Positions 10,102 to 21,410 of a DNA stretch of 64,000 bases are shown here, piece by piece (position 1 is the stretch's first letter; each line of letters opens with the position of its first letter). The translations under genes were made by a program, and so were the position numbers. Origin of the DNA: Nemophila menziesii (Eukaryota > Streptophyta > Magnoliopsida > Boraginales > Hydrophyllaceae). The notes beneath the pieces are model-generated. The model did no database searches. It was not told where the DNA came from and saw nothing but the letters and a program-made list of their open reading frames with translations. The stretch spans positions 4,712,001 to 4,776,000 of the forward strand of contig JARWIR010000027.1 in NCBI GenBank assembly GCA_029959085.1. The letters are read 5' to 3'.

Positions 10102-12353
10102 ATGGCTTAGGGTATTGAAAAAGTTGGATTGGTTCCGCTCATAAAGTTTCGCATGAATTTATTAAGGGGATAGAAGCATTTCTCGTTTTTGCTCAAAAAA
10201 ATAAACCTCCTAATGAAGAAATAATAAAGTGGTCAAAGTTAGGTCACATCTTTTACAGTTTGAGTTTTTGTCCACGTATGAGATTTGGACAAAGCATGGT
10301 GAGAGCGAGGAAATTCCTGAGACTCGATATGAAGAAAATGAAATGTTGGATGTCTACGAAGATTTGAGACCTAATTATGAGGGTGGTGGTCATTCCGGTG
10401 ACACCGAGATGATAGACTCGAACAGTACAGCACGTGGCAAATTCGAAACAATGTTTTCCGAATTAGAGACCAAGTTATACCCTGGTTGTGCAGTATTTAG
10501 TTCATTAAATTTCATTGCGAAGCTAATGCACGTGAATGTGAAGAACAAGTGGACTAACACGTCCTTCACCGAGTTGCTTGATCTTCTGTGTCGTGTGTTG
10601 CCCAAACCTCATAACTTGCCCGAGTCATACGAGGCGTGCAACAAAAAGTTAAAAAGTGTAGGTATGGGTTACAATACCATCGATGTTTGCGTGAACGATT
10701 GTGCTTTATTTTAAAAGGAGAATGTCTCCCTCGAATAGTGTCCAATATGTAGTGAATCCAGCTGAGACCCGAAGAAGGGTAAAAAAGTAGGGCATAAGAA
10801 ACTCTGATATTTCCCGATTGCCCCTAGGCTGCAGCGACTTTATGCTTCGAGACACACTTCAGAAAATATGATAATGGCACCGAACTAGGAAGAGTACAGA
10901 TTGAGATTTGTTGCGTCATCCGGTTGATGGCGATAGTTGGAAGAGATTTGTTCAGTTACAACCTGAGTTTTCCAGTGAACCTCGGAATGTGCCTTGGGTT
11001 TGGGTATCGATGGCTTTTTCCCTTTCTATATGCAGAATAACTCGTACATCATGTGGCCGGTTATATTGACCGTCTACAACTTACCACCGTGGGATTGTAT
11101 CAAGGAGACGACATTCCAGCTTTGTTTGTTGATTCCTGGACCCCGTTTACCCAGCAAGGACATGGACGTCGTTCTTCGACCTATTATAGATGAGTTGGAC
11201 GAGTTGTGGATAAACGGATTCTTACGTATGATGCCCACAAGAAGGAAGAGTTTACGATGAAGGTTTGTTTGTTGTCTATGACTAATGATTTCCCCGCTAG
11301 GTCATACACTTCGGGATGGTCGGGTCAAGGCTACAATGCTTGTCCAGAATGCATGGATTGTACTCCGTCATTGAGTGTGAAGAAAGGAGTTTCTTACTTC
11401 GACATAGACGTTGGTTACCTACCGGGCATCGATTTAGAAGCGAAAGGGTTTTTTACAAGAAATCTGATCATAGGGGCCCACCGAAGAAATATAGTCCTGC
11501 CGATATTCAGACACAGTTAGATGGGCTTCCCATTGTGTTTCCCGGTAAACACAAGGATTTTGGGAGAAAGATCGTGAGGAAAACTGGTCCACGTCTATTC
11601 AATTGGAAGAAAAAGAGTATCTTTTATCGTTTACCTTATTGGTCCAAAAAATTGTTGAAACATAACATTGATGTCATGCATCGCGAGAAAAACGTGTGTG
11701 ATGTTCTCGACACAGTTATAGGTCTTGATGGGAAATTTAACAAAGACAACATGAAAGCGAGAATGGATCTTGAGAAAATGAACATCAGGAAAGAATTGTG
11801 GTTGATATCGAGAGGCGGTAAACAAATACTGAATCGAGCTTATTATACGTTATCAACGGAAAAGCGGAAAGTATTTCTTGACTGATTGAAGGCACATAAG
11901 TTTCCTGATGGCTTTGCATTGAGTTTGAGAAATAATGTTCAAAGTGACTTGGGCAAGATTATAGGAATGAAATCTCACGACTGTCACGTGATGATGCAGT
12001 ATCTATTCGTGGCTAGTATCCCAGGGCTTTTCGAAGACAAAGTTATTAGTGATGCGATTATTGGGCTAGCTAACGTGTTTAGAGTTTTGTGTAATAAAAA
12101 TCTGAGTAGGAAAGAGTTAGAAAAGGGGAAGGTGAAAGTGGTTGAAGTTATGTGTAGATTGGAAATGATTTTGCCTCCCGCGTTTTTCGATATAATGATC
12201 CACCTAGTTATACACTTATACGACGAAGCTTTGTTTGGGGGACCGGTTCAGATGCGTTGGATGTACCCGTTTGAGCGGTATCTAAAGAAACTAAAGGAGT
12301 ACATACGAAACCCGGCTAGGTCGGAGGGTTCAATTGCCGAAAATAGTAATTAA
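10102..12353 (+). pseudogene. CACTA (En/Spm) TNP2-type transposase pseudogene, unit A
   Basis: Degenerate transposase. In order I see the transposase-associated N-terminal domain (PF13963-like, VRSHLLQFEFLSTYEIWTKH near 10235-10300), the TNP2/Transposase_21 core (LYPGCAVFSSLNFIAKL; YFPIAPRLQRLYASRHTSEN; NNSYIMWPVILTVYNLPPWD; FPARSYTSGWSGQGYNACP), and the DUF4218 region (ILPPAFFDIMIHLVIHLYDE; VQMRWMYPFERYLKKLKEYI). The start reads ATG GCT TAG, so codon 3 is a stop. About 48 bp is missing near 10225, and there are several stops and frameshifts (near 10714, 10800, 11130 and 11520). The protein would have cut and joined element ends; this copy cannot. The C-terminal DUF4216-like part is not seen. 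Confidence 0.88.
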
Positions 12354-12569
12354 TCGTTGTGAGAAGGAGTTGTGTTTACTACACGTGTAAAAGTTTGGGA
12401 TGGTGAAAATAGTATGTTGTTTGAATAAAGTGTGATTGACTCGTTAGATCTTGGAGATTAACTTTATACGAACATGTGATTAGATTTTTTATCAAAAAGA
12501 CTACCACTAAAATGGTAGCGATTGGCGGATTATTAAACCAAATAAAACCGCTTATGTAATTGTGGTTAA

Positions 12570-12660
12570 ATTCTTTAAAGTTAACCCGTTGGGATTAGCC
12601 TAGGCCTTGGTCATCACAATGACTCTGAGTCCAAAGTGGCTCTCCTATATAATTAAAAAA
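12570..12660 (+). mobile_element. Possible SINE/LINE tail fragment (unit A)
   Basis: A short tract containing cccgttgggattagcc, a degenerate gactctgagtcc and the A-rich end ctatataattaaaaaaa. The first part loosely resembles a Pol III A box and the second a B box; the A-rich tail resembles that of the LINE remnant at 20690. B has a matching tract at 40148-40238 with the better A-box match gattagcccactggtcagg. Identification is weak. Confidence 0.3.
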
Positions 12661-14010
12661 ATCCCGGTAGTTAAAATAGTTAGCTTATGGTTTATGATTA
12701 AAAAAGAAAAACAAAAATCCACTTATATATAAAAAAATGTAATTCCATTTTACATATTAAAACCCATATTCTTATATATTTTAAATACCATCCTTCAAGG
12801 TCTATATTTTATTTTTATTTTTTAATATTCAAAACTCATTCTCAAGTCTCAACCCACTACCAAACACAACCTATTGATCATTGAGTATGTATGCATTTCT
12901 ACTTTCTAATTACTATTTATTTATTATTTTATTTTTGTTTTTAGACCACATATCTACCTATAAGATAAATTTTCGTTTTATGTCCAATAAAAAAGAAGAT
13001 AAAATTTCTTTCTACAATGCAAAAATAAATAAATAAATTTGGGTTTTCAAATTTCTTCTTTTCTAACATTTCCCATTTACTTTTCAATATTTTAAGAGTT
13101 TTGAGATCTTTGGATGATAGCTCTATTTAATTTTTTTATCAGGGTTCTTAATTCATACATTAACCTCAATGTGATTTTCTTGAAATAACTAATGCAACGG
13201 TATAAATTTTGAAAAATTTTGTCTTGAAAAAAATATATGATTTTTTTGAAGTGTTTAATGAATATTTAAGGTTTTCGGCGGCTAGAGAAGTTGAATTTAA
13301 ACTACGCCGACCAATAAGTAGTTAGCATAAGTGATGCTAACTGCTGGGCTATATGCGTTTTTAGTTATGTGTATTCTCGTTTTAAGATGATGGAAAATGA
13401 TATATTTTTGGTGCCAGATTTACAAAAAGTAAAAAAATTTAGCTAGTAGTATTGTAAGACAACAAATCTTTAATATGTGATTCGTTGGATCGTTTTATTT
13501 AAGTTTAAAAATTGCAATTTTGTGGCTAAGGTGATTCGTTGGTTGTCTTGAGACTTGGAGTATTTATCATTCTTAATTTCCGATTGTATTTGTACAGTAA
13601 ATTTTTTGTTAAAAGAAATGCTTGTGTTTGCGACGTATTTATGACAAGATTCAAACACCCGTCTGATCTATGTTCCAAACCCGATTGACCAAAATTTTTT
13701 ATAATTCGTTCATGTTCACCATTGGTCCTATTAATTATATATTTATTTTTCTAACTATTTGGAATAGAAGAAAATATTTTGATAGTTAAAGGTTACCATG
13801 TTTACTTTTGATCCGATAAAGATGAAAACCTTTATGATATACTTTCTATAGGTTAACTAGTCTATCTTAAATGTATTTGATACATGACCTTGCCGATTAA
13901 TATATTATTTTTATTCAATTCCAATTTATATAAATACTAGGTGTGACACGTGTCGAAAGTCACTATAAAAATTATGATGAATAAGGAAGAAGTTTAAATC
14001 TCTTATTTAA
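12661..14010 (+). other. No gene seen (unit A)
   Basis: AT-rich intergenic sequence between the CACTA remnant and the Stowaway MITE. I looked for a CACTA 3' terminus here (tgtagtagtg preceded by TAGTCG repeats) and did not find one. B 40239-41675 matches. Confidence 0.55.
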
Positions 14011-14012
14011 TA

Positions 14013-14264
14013 CTACCTCCATTCCATAATAATAGTCTTTTTATCCAAAGTTATTTCACAGTATGTGTCACATTTAAAATTACGATGCACCATAAATAAT
14101 CTTTTTCCTATTCTATCCTTTTTATAAAATATCTAATCAACTAAATATCTTTCTTTAATAATTAAGGAGATGTTGGTCATTTTAAATTAAATTTTTTCTA
14201 GTTTGTAGGTTCCTTAACATGTGTGAAAATGTCCAAAGAGATAATTATTATGGAATGGATGTAG
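14013..14264 (+). mobile_element. Stowaway-type (Tc1/mariner) MITE, unit A
   Basis: A 252-bp element with terminal inverted repeats: left CTACCTCCATTCCATAATAA, right end reading CTACATCCATTCCATAATAA on the opposite strand. It is flanked by the dinucleotide TA on both sides (14011-14012 and 14265-14266). CTCC-rich termini and TA duplication define Stowaway elements. It has no coding capacity; mobilisation would need a mariner-like transposase in trans. Confidence 0.88.
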
Positions 14265-14266
14265 TA

Positions 14267-15430
14267 TAAAAAAGTACACGGTATCAACTGCTATATGGGT
14301 CCCACATGTTTTTCAACCACCTGTAGAAAAAACAAAAATAAAGATAGATAATTATGTGTGTAAACATGTTTTGTTTATAATTTAATATCACAATGAGTTT
14401 AACTAATACAATCCTAAAGATAGTCTACCATTACCGATCTTGACAACATAGTTGATGACTTAGAGTTTGTGTGATAATTATATCTATATCTTTCAAATAT
14501 AGAAGAATGTCAATAATGTTAAAAGTAACTTCAAAATAAAATTGATTATTTAACATGTTAATTTTAGTGATTTGTATGATATGGAGGGTAGATAAGGACA
14601 GAGGAGGCTATATGGGTTGGACAATTGCTCCTAAGGGTTGAGAAGAAAGGATAAGAGGGAGCGGTTGTGTAGAGAACGAAGAAAAAAAGGATGGTTATGA
14701 GTTCAATAATGTGAGAGTAAATTTTAAATGGGATTGGGAGAGGTTCAAGGAGAGTTAGGGAGAATTAGGGAGAATTTTGAGCTATTACTATGAAGTAATT
14801 ATGACATGTCTCGATAGAATTGTATCAAATTAACTTAAATCACATTTTATTGAACGGGTCTACATTTCAAAATATAATTTTGAAAGACTTTTAAAAATTG
14901 AAATTTCAGATCAAGTACTCTCAAGTCATCGGTTACTTTATTTTTCATGTTCTATAACAACTCTTCTACGTACAAAAAGCAATATACCCTTCTCTCAAAG
15001 ATAAAATCAAAGAGATCACCATTTTTTGCCAATGAAAATATCAATGAATTGGTATATCTTGGATAGTAATAAAATTACAATCCTAATACTTAGAAGTGAG
15101 TAACAATCGTAATCTCACGCAATACATATGTCATACTTCTCATAAGTAATGGCAATATATATAATCCTATCAGTAACATTTTTTACTTGGAGTAATTAAT
15201 ATAGCTCTAGCAAATGGTTAAATTATTCACAACATCAACTATCTAAACCATATTAACAATTATTCTCAACAGTTAATCAACAATTCTAGAGAATATTATT
15301 ATAATTTAGAAATACAATTACTAATTATCAACTTAACATAAATAGTGGTTCAGTAAATATCTGTCACCAATATCAACTCTTCTTCTTCATTCATACATGT
15401 AAATATATAAATCTTATGTATAATAAGAGT
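14267..15430 (+). other. No gene seen (unit A)
   Basis: Non-coding, AT-rich. It includes a purine-rich stretch at about 14580-14780 with a short ggagaattaggga duplication that B has in a shorter form. B 41932-43085 matches. Confidence 0.55.
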
Positions 15431-15721
15431 ATCAAGAAAAAAGCTTGTTGGACAATTTCAAATATCACAGCCACCAACATTATCTCTTCTTTTTCATTCA
15501 TACTTGTAAATATATACATCAAGAAAGAAGTTTGCTAGACTATTTCAAATATCATAGCTAGTGTAAAAGAACTAATCCACGTACTTCTCATAATATTTTA
15601 TTTTGACATGTGTATGCAAGGTCTGATTGATACTAATATTATTAGTTCTCTTGTTAGCTTGCTTCAAGATGCCAAGTTTGAGATTAAAAAGGAAGCTGGT
15701 TGAGAAATCTCTAATGCAACA
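15431..15721 (+). pseudogene. Importin-alpha armadillo-repeat fragment, unit A
   Basis: Importin-alpha carries nuclear-localisation-signal cargo to the nuclear pore; its armadillo repeats contain the signature KKEACWTISNITAGN. Here 15431 encodes IKKKACWTISNITATN. A diverged tandem copy at 15518 encodes IKKEVC, a stop (TAG where TGG is expected), then TISNIIASVKELIH. In the same frame from 15620 comes the next repeat, GLIDTNIISSLVSLLQDAKF then EIKKEAG, a stop where Trp is conserved, and EISNAT. Intervening sequence is probably intron. Only two of the usual ten or so repeats are represented, with no IBB domain. A dead gene fragment. Confidence 0.78.
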
Positions 15722-16230
15722 TGATCAAATGAAGTAGGATTCTGATTGAAACTTAATTTAAAATATAATATTTAAAGAAATAATAGTTTATTGATATGTT
15801 GTTGTGTGACCGTGTAAAGGATGTATCAAGCCTTTGTGCGATCTTCTGGTTTGTCCAATACAATTTAAAATAAAATTGAATATATAAAGCTATATATAAA
15901 AAGCATGATTTATACATGAAATTATATGCAACCATAGTTCACGGTAGTTTATTTCATCCAGGAACTATATGCAAAACACCCATCAAATCAAAGATTAAAA
16001 AGATAGAAGGTCTTTCAACAATACTGTCCCGCCAAGATACAGGTTAGATCACATAATCCACTTCCATTTGTGCAATGAAATATCAGCATAGCCACGTGCA
16101 TTCACTGTCACAACTATGTAAGCTTCAACTCATGAACAATGGAAATTTATCCCAACCTTGGTCCAAGAAAAATTAATAGTAAGGATTGTTGTCTACAAAC
16201 TTTACCAAGGTCCCGAGATAAAAGACTTAC
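15722..16230 (+). other. No gene seen (unit A)
   Basis: No recognisable exon follows the importin fragment; the expected next armadillo repeat (IKPLCDLL) is absent. It contains canonical-looking splice motifs on the minus strand but no convincing frame. Confidence 0.5.
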
Positions 16231-16344
16231 GCATTGGATACAAAGGGTTCAATGGCTTGATTTCTAATACTATTGGGTTTTTCTATAATCTTTAGCATCT
16301 TGAAATCAGTTGCTGAAGAAATACCATCCTTGTGAACTCGACCA
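16231..16344 (-). pseudogene. Orphan exon of an unidentified gene, unit A
   Basis: Minus-strand open exon encoding GRVHKDGISSATDFKMLKI then IEKPNSIRNQAIEPFVSN, ending at a perfect gtaagt donor (16230 down). In B the same exon has a proper acceptor (long T run then gtag), but in A that site reads gcat, so A has lost it. The protein family is not recognised. Confidence 0.4.
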
Positions 16345-17844
16345 ATGCAAAAAAAAACTCATTTTTGCTCAACACTACACCTGCGATTGAAACAAAAAGT
16401 ACAGTTCAATTTCAATTCTTTAGTGAATCTTTTCTATTAGTTCATTATATATTATACCATTAAAGTTCAAATCAAAGCTAAGTGAATATCAGCCAAATCT
16501 TAATGGATTTCAAGTCCTTTCTTTTTACCCTATTTAAATTCCAGTTTGTCTACTTCTGGTAAAGCCGACATAATCTACACAAAAGAGATTGGTACATGTT
16601 ACAAAGACATGACATGAGCTCAATATAATATTTCGATATAATATTTTTCAAATACTTACACAGTCATAAGTATCAATATATCCTGTGTTTTAAGTTCACC
16701 TGATTGTTTGTGAATCCCATATTGCTTTGGTTTTCTGATGATTAAAGTGCATTTGCATCTTCAGACTCTACCACCATAAGGGCTTGATTTTAAACATTTA
16801 CAATCATAAGAAGCCTCAAAACAAACAGAAGGGATTAAATTTAAACATAACATCATTGTTACATCATAGTTACATTATAACCAAAATAGGTAAACACATA
16901 CGTATCAGACAATCAAATTGTAACCCAAAGGTTGAGAAATCTACAATTTCAGCAACTATATTCCTACTTTCATCTATTTACATGAATTTATTAATTTTCA
17001 TTCAACATGAAACAACTAATTACAACACCGATCCATGTGTGATGCATAATATCCAAATATTTATTGCCGTGTTTCAAAGTAAAAATTATTATTATAAAAC
17101 TTTGCACTATCTATCCCTACTAAGAGGAAATTTGCAATATTTTGGAATAATATTTGGCTACACAGCTAGATTTATCAAGCAAAACATTAAAAAATACTAC
17201 AAAATCAACATATATTAAAAGGTGACAAAATGAAGATATATTAAAAAATTGGACCTTTTTTCGACTTTCCATTTTCCTGCAGTGTAATTGCCTAAAGCAT
17301 AAGTTTACATAGAAAATAGAAAAGATTAATAAATGATTCTTTCTCATAATACAAAACTTACTTATGTCATAGCCTTCGTCATCACTAAGACAGACAAAAC
17401 GTTACATGAGATGAAAGCCAAGAATTGCTGCTATTTTCTGCATCATTCATGTCTAAGGATTACATTTATGCTACCTTTTCTGGTTCAACAATTTTGGTCA
17501 ATTCTTTAACAAAATAAGCTTAGAGAGGAAAATCATATACCCTGTAGTAATTACATAATTGCATAAAGGCTACTGTAGATGCCAATTAAGGTCCTTCTAT
17601 ATTCCAACTTAAACAATTTCAACCAATATATAACTATTGTAGTATAGGACTTCAACATTAATGTAATATTCATAATATAATATTCACCATTGACACAAAT
17701 AAAAGTTGTTCAACTTCAAAATTCATATAATAATCTACCAAAATCTCGCTAGAAGCCTTTAGCAACCAAATCTAATTATATAAATAAAACGACTTTTCTT
17801 TATGCAAACACCGTAAAGCGAAAAAAGATGGACCAATGCTGTAA
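16345..17844 (-). other. Possible further relict exons, otherwise non-coding (unit A)
   Basis: On the minus strand there is a short interval at about 16575-16530 encoding MSALPEVDKLEFK then a stop; B (about 44210-44175) has MSALPEVDKPVVEFK with 6 more bases, in frame. Another interval near 16760-16700 ends at a gtgaac donor. None can be joined with confidence to neighbours. The plus-strand frame 16784-17218 looks like chance. Confidence 0.3.
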
Positions 17845-18284
17845 TTAAATCTCCACCAGTTGTGCCAAATGGATATTTACTGCAAAACAATTCAAAAATT
17901 AGAGTATAAGACCAAATTGTTCAACAACAAATCATGGGACCCACAAAACTCTAGAAGAAAAAAAATGCTATTTTGATCCTGGAATATGTTTTACTATTAT
18001 TGTAAAGGGTTTTGATTCACCTTCAGTGTATGATGATTGGAGACGCAATTTGACGGCTTCATTTTGAGCATTCATGTCAGCCTGATTCGTTACGTTAAAG
18101 AGAGCATTTTCCAAAATTGTATTCGAAGGTTCGAGAGTCTCTTTAACCTAACATGGCGGTTAAATACTCATCACCATAGCATATACATAACACATGGTAA
18201 GCACAAACCAAAAGGACTAAAGACTTACGAATTGGTTGGTTTCTTGTGAAAATGATGCATTAGCGGGTTTTATTAGACCATCAA
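17845..18284 (-). pseudogene. Three-exon remnant of an unidentified spliced gene, unit A
   Basis: Minus strand. Exon 18284-18229 encodes DGLIKPANASFSQETNQF and ends at a gtaagt donor. Exon 18147-18021 (127 bp, acceptor ttag) encodes VKETLEPSNTILENALFN then VTNQADMNAQNEAVKLRLQ and SSYTE, with a gtgaat donor. Exon 17879-17845 (acceptor ttttgcag) gives VNIHLAQLVEI and a TAA stop. Phases agree at both joins (phase 0, then phase 1). The acceptor block ttttgcagTAAATA with tccatttgg-like sequence recurs at about 18298 and 18360, a local tandem duplication. No domain is recognised; the N-terminus was not found. Spliced structure is inferred from sequence only. Confidence 0.45.
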
Positions 18285-19560
18285 CTGATATTTACTGCAA
18301 AACAATTCAAAAAACAGTGTAAGACAAAGTTGTTCATCTCCAGTTGCACCAAATGGTTATTTACTGCAAAACAATTCAAATAATACAATATAACACCAAA
18401 TTTCTCACTCCAACAGTCACGCCAAATTATAGGACCCTTACCCTCCCCATATGTTTTTCTCAGCGCATCACTTCTCATACGGTACATGACCATTGTCGAA
18501 TTTGTATAAAAATATAATAAGTAATACTTAAATCAGATAATTCTGAAAAATTGTTTAAGTGGTGGAATTGGTATAAAATTAAAATAAACTTTTTACCTTA
18601 ATTTGGTGTAGCGATGATGATGGTGGAGAATGGTCCCAGAGTGGTGGCGGTTTTTGTGTGTAGGAGGGGCTTGGTGGGAAGGTGAGTGTTTACTTTAATT
18701 TAGGTTCTTCCCAGCCCCAAACCGGGTTGATGATTGTGAAGAATGGTCCTTGAGTGGCGCCACCGTTTACTTGTTCAGAAGAGCGGCTAGGTGGTGAGCG
18801 AAGAGATTTCTTTTTTGTTTATTATTTAAATGCGAGTGTGAAGAAATGAAAGATGTGAGAGAAGTTTTTGTGAGCCGTGAAAATGAGAGTTATGAGATAT
18901 AATTTATATGTTAATATGAGAATTTAAAATTATGAGAGTTATAAGGAGCTTAATGGGGTAATTATGAGCTAAACGGCGGATGAGGAAAAATAGAGAAAAT
19001 CAGGTAAGTCCTATTAATATATATATATAAAGTATGAATATAGATTTAAACTTTCAATATTTTATAACAGATAAAACTATTAATTTTCTAATAAACAATA
19101 TTAAAAATAACGGTAAATCACAATATGACAACCTTATATCAATGAAGAATATAAATATAAATCTGATTTTGATTTGTTCAAATTAAATCTAAAATTGTAC
19201 GGATGCACATGTTCAGACAAATTTGAGTGAAATTTACCATATATAATGTAATATAAAAATACTAACTAATACAAATAAAACTTATATACGAAATGAACAA
19301 CTTTAATATTTTTAAGTAATAATTTGTAGTCTATTGATATATTTTGTATAAATATTAATTATAATCAATATTATTAAAATATTAAAATATTTTACTTATT
19401 TTTATTAGATATATGAGAACTTAAATTAGAGTAAAACAATATCTTATATTATGATTAAAAATATATAAAAAATAGTAAGTTAAAAATCTTTTGATACTGG
19501 AAAAAATATTGTTTTTTTTTAATTGTAAACAAAAGAGAAGAAGAATGTTGTTTTTAGAAC
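18285..19560 (+). other. No gene seen; local duplications (unit A)
   Basis: Contains a diverged tandem pair of about 75 bp (gcaccaaatggttatttact with aaaacaattcaaa) up to about 18430, and a G/T-rich diverged duplication at about 18610-18800 (gatgatggtggagaatggtc versus gatgattgtgaagaatggtc). The rest is AT-rich. B 45919-47210 matches. Confidence 0.5.
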
Positions 19561-20697
19561 TATAAAAAATGCTATCATATAGGGGATTTGAATACGGATG
19601 GGCAGCAGCCGCCTGGAGGACAGCATCTAAGGATGTTCGGGAAGCAGCATCGCTTGGAAGGCTCCTGTTTCTAGTTCTGGTTCGCGGCAAGAAGGGGAGG
19701 TGCAGCGGATGGAACTTGCTGGAAGGGATGATCAAATGCAGCATCAACTCACGGAAGTGGATGAACGAGGCTTGGCAGGGAATATAGTTGCACAAGGAGC
19801 GCAACAAGTGAGCTTATGTCAGAAACAGTGGTGTGGTGATTTGCTAGCGCGGAAAAGGAAAATAAATATGATCGAACAAAAGTATATTGTGCTTTCATAT
19901 AGTTAGCATTTATGGTTGAAAAAAATAACCGGATTTTTTATCCTTTAGCAAAGAAAAGAACGCATAGTGAACTACGAGCTATTATCTTTAACGCGGCAAG
20001 TGATTATGCGCTCGCGTGGGGAGTCGAAAGAGATGGCAGGTTAATTGTATCGGCAATAACTATCTTAGGTAAATGGGTTAAACCAAAAATGGGCGTCAAA
20101 TTGAATGTGGATGGCGCCTATGATGCAGTGAGATCTAAAGATGGTGTAGGTGGGCTTTTTCGGAATAAGTATGGTGATTATCTAGGGGGGTTTGCAGGGA
20201 GTTGTGTAGCACTGACTCCTTTTGAGACGAAACTCCTCGCTTTATATTTTGGCCTTCATATGGGGGTGTGTTAAGGTTATGATTTTCTCACTATTGAAAT
20301 TGACTCGAATGAATTGCACGTTCTAGCGAAGGGCGGTGCGAATTCAAAAGGCTTTTTCAAATGATATAATATGTGCTTGTCGCGAAATACTGGCATCTAG
20401 AGAGAATTTTGAGTTGGTTTGGAATTATAGAGAAGCGAACAATTGTGTGGATTGGATGGCAAAGTTTGGAGTAAAGAGTGCGGAGGGGACTTCCCCGTTA
20501 GGCTATCGGGGCCACTAAAATGGAACTTCGAGAACACCAACTCATGAACTTTGCGAGTCGATGGGACTCACCAGATGGTATATGGCGCTTACTAAAGCAT
20601 GTATCGTTACAGATAGGTTGTATCCAGAATAACCATTGATAGTTGATAGCTTATAGGAAGTTTACTTCCCGGTTGGCCTCTTATTTAATTAAAAAAA
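19561..20697 (+). pseudogene. LINE RNase H-like remnant, unit A
   Basis: From 19912 the frame reads into an RVT_3/RNase H-like domain typical of the C-terminal end of plant L1 LINEs: KWVKPKMGVKLNVDGAYDA, GVGGLFRNKYGDYLGGFAG, TPFETKLLALYFGLHMGV, then a stop at 20271. Downstream are IEIDSNELHVLAKGGANSK and, after a frameshift near 20340, AFSNDIICACREILASREN and YREANNCVDWMAKFG. The first Asp of the domain (NVDGA) and the D of IEID are present. The A-rich end ttaattaaaaaaa near 20690 is probably the 3' terminus. Sequence 19561-19911 is shared with B but I cannot assign it; it may be an internally deleted upstream part. No reverse transcriptase is seen. Confidence 0.75.
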
Positions 20698-21410
20698 TCG
20701 AATAGCCAGAAAAACAAATACAATTGTCTTACCAAGAGAGGGGAGACCAAACTTTATTTTATTTAGTAAAATAATAGTAATTATAAAAAATAATTACAGA
20801 TATATAAATATATACCTTGAAAAATCAGAGACCCTACCTAAACTCGGGAGATTGCCTTGCCCGCCCATTCTTTGTGCAATGGTGGTGGTTATGGAGTAGT
20901 ATAAAAAGAAACGAGTTTGGTTCAAATCAATGAGAAAAAGAACTATTTAGATCAACTTTTTTTGTTACATAAAAGAGTCACTTTTGATTCGAAGTCATTG
21001 ACTTGGTTTAAACTTGACACCATTAAATTAGATGACAAAGACCTTGAACAATAAGATAATCTCAACTGGTTAATTATTTTTTCAATTGATAATCAAACAA
21101 TAACATTATTTTTATTTTATTAATTTTTTATTAATAAAATAAAATTAATATAATTAATGCATAAGAGAAGATTAAAAAAATTATTTTATAGTCTAATTTC
21201 CTAAAATATAATTGCTTGCACTTTACTTCAAGTAACGATTGAACAAAAAAAAATCAAGTAATTTTTTTTAATCAATTCGAAATTTGGTTGTGATATTAAT
21301 ATTTTGACTTCAAGCCTACAAGGCTCATCGGTTTTCAAATATAAATTTGTCTATTTGGTTAGCCCGTCTACAATGATTGAGATTTTTAACAGGTGAAACA
21401 ATTTAGAACA
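20698..21410 (+). other. No gene seen; presumptive F-box gene upstream region (unit A)
   Basis: AT-rich spacer between the LINE 3' end and the F-box start codon, including a palindromic run (ttttattttattaatttttt with ttaataaaataaaat, about 21112-21147). If the F-box gene was ever expressed its promoter was here; B has lost the whole stretch. Confidence 0.5.

Noticed and set aside
13430..13460. agctagtagtattg as the CACTA 3' terminus
   Set aside because: Only a few bases match the expected tgtagtagtg and there is no TAGTCG array beside it.
19569..19906. Overlapping plus- and minus-strand frames upstream of the LINE RNase H domain
   Set aside because: No motif in any of three frames. Kept only as unassigned sequence within the LINE remnant.
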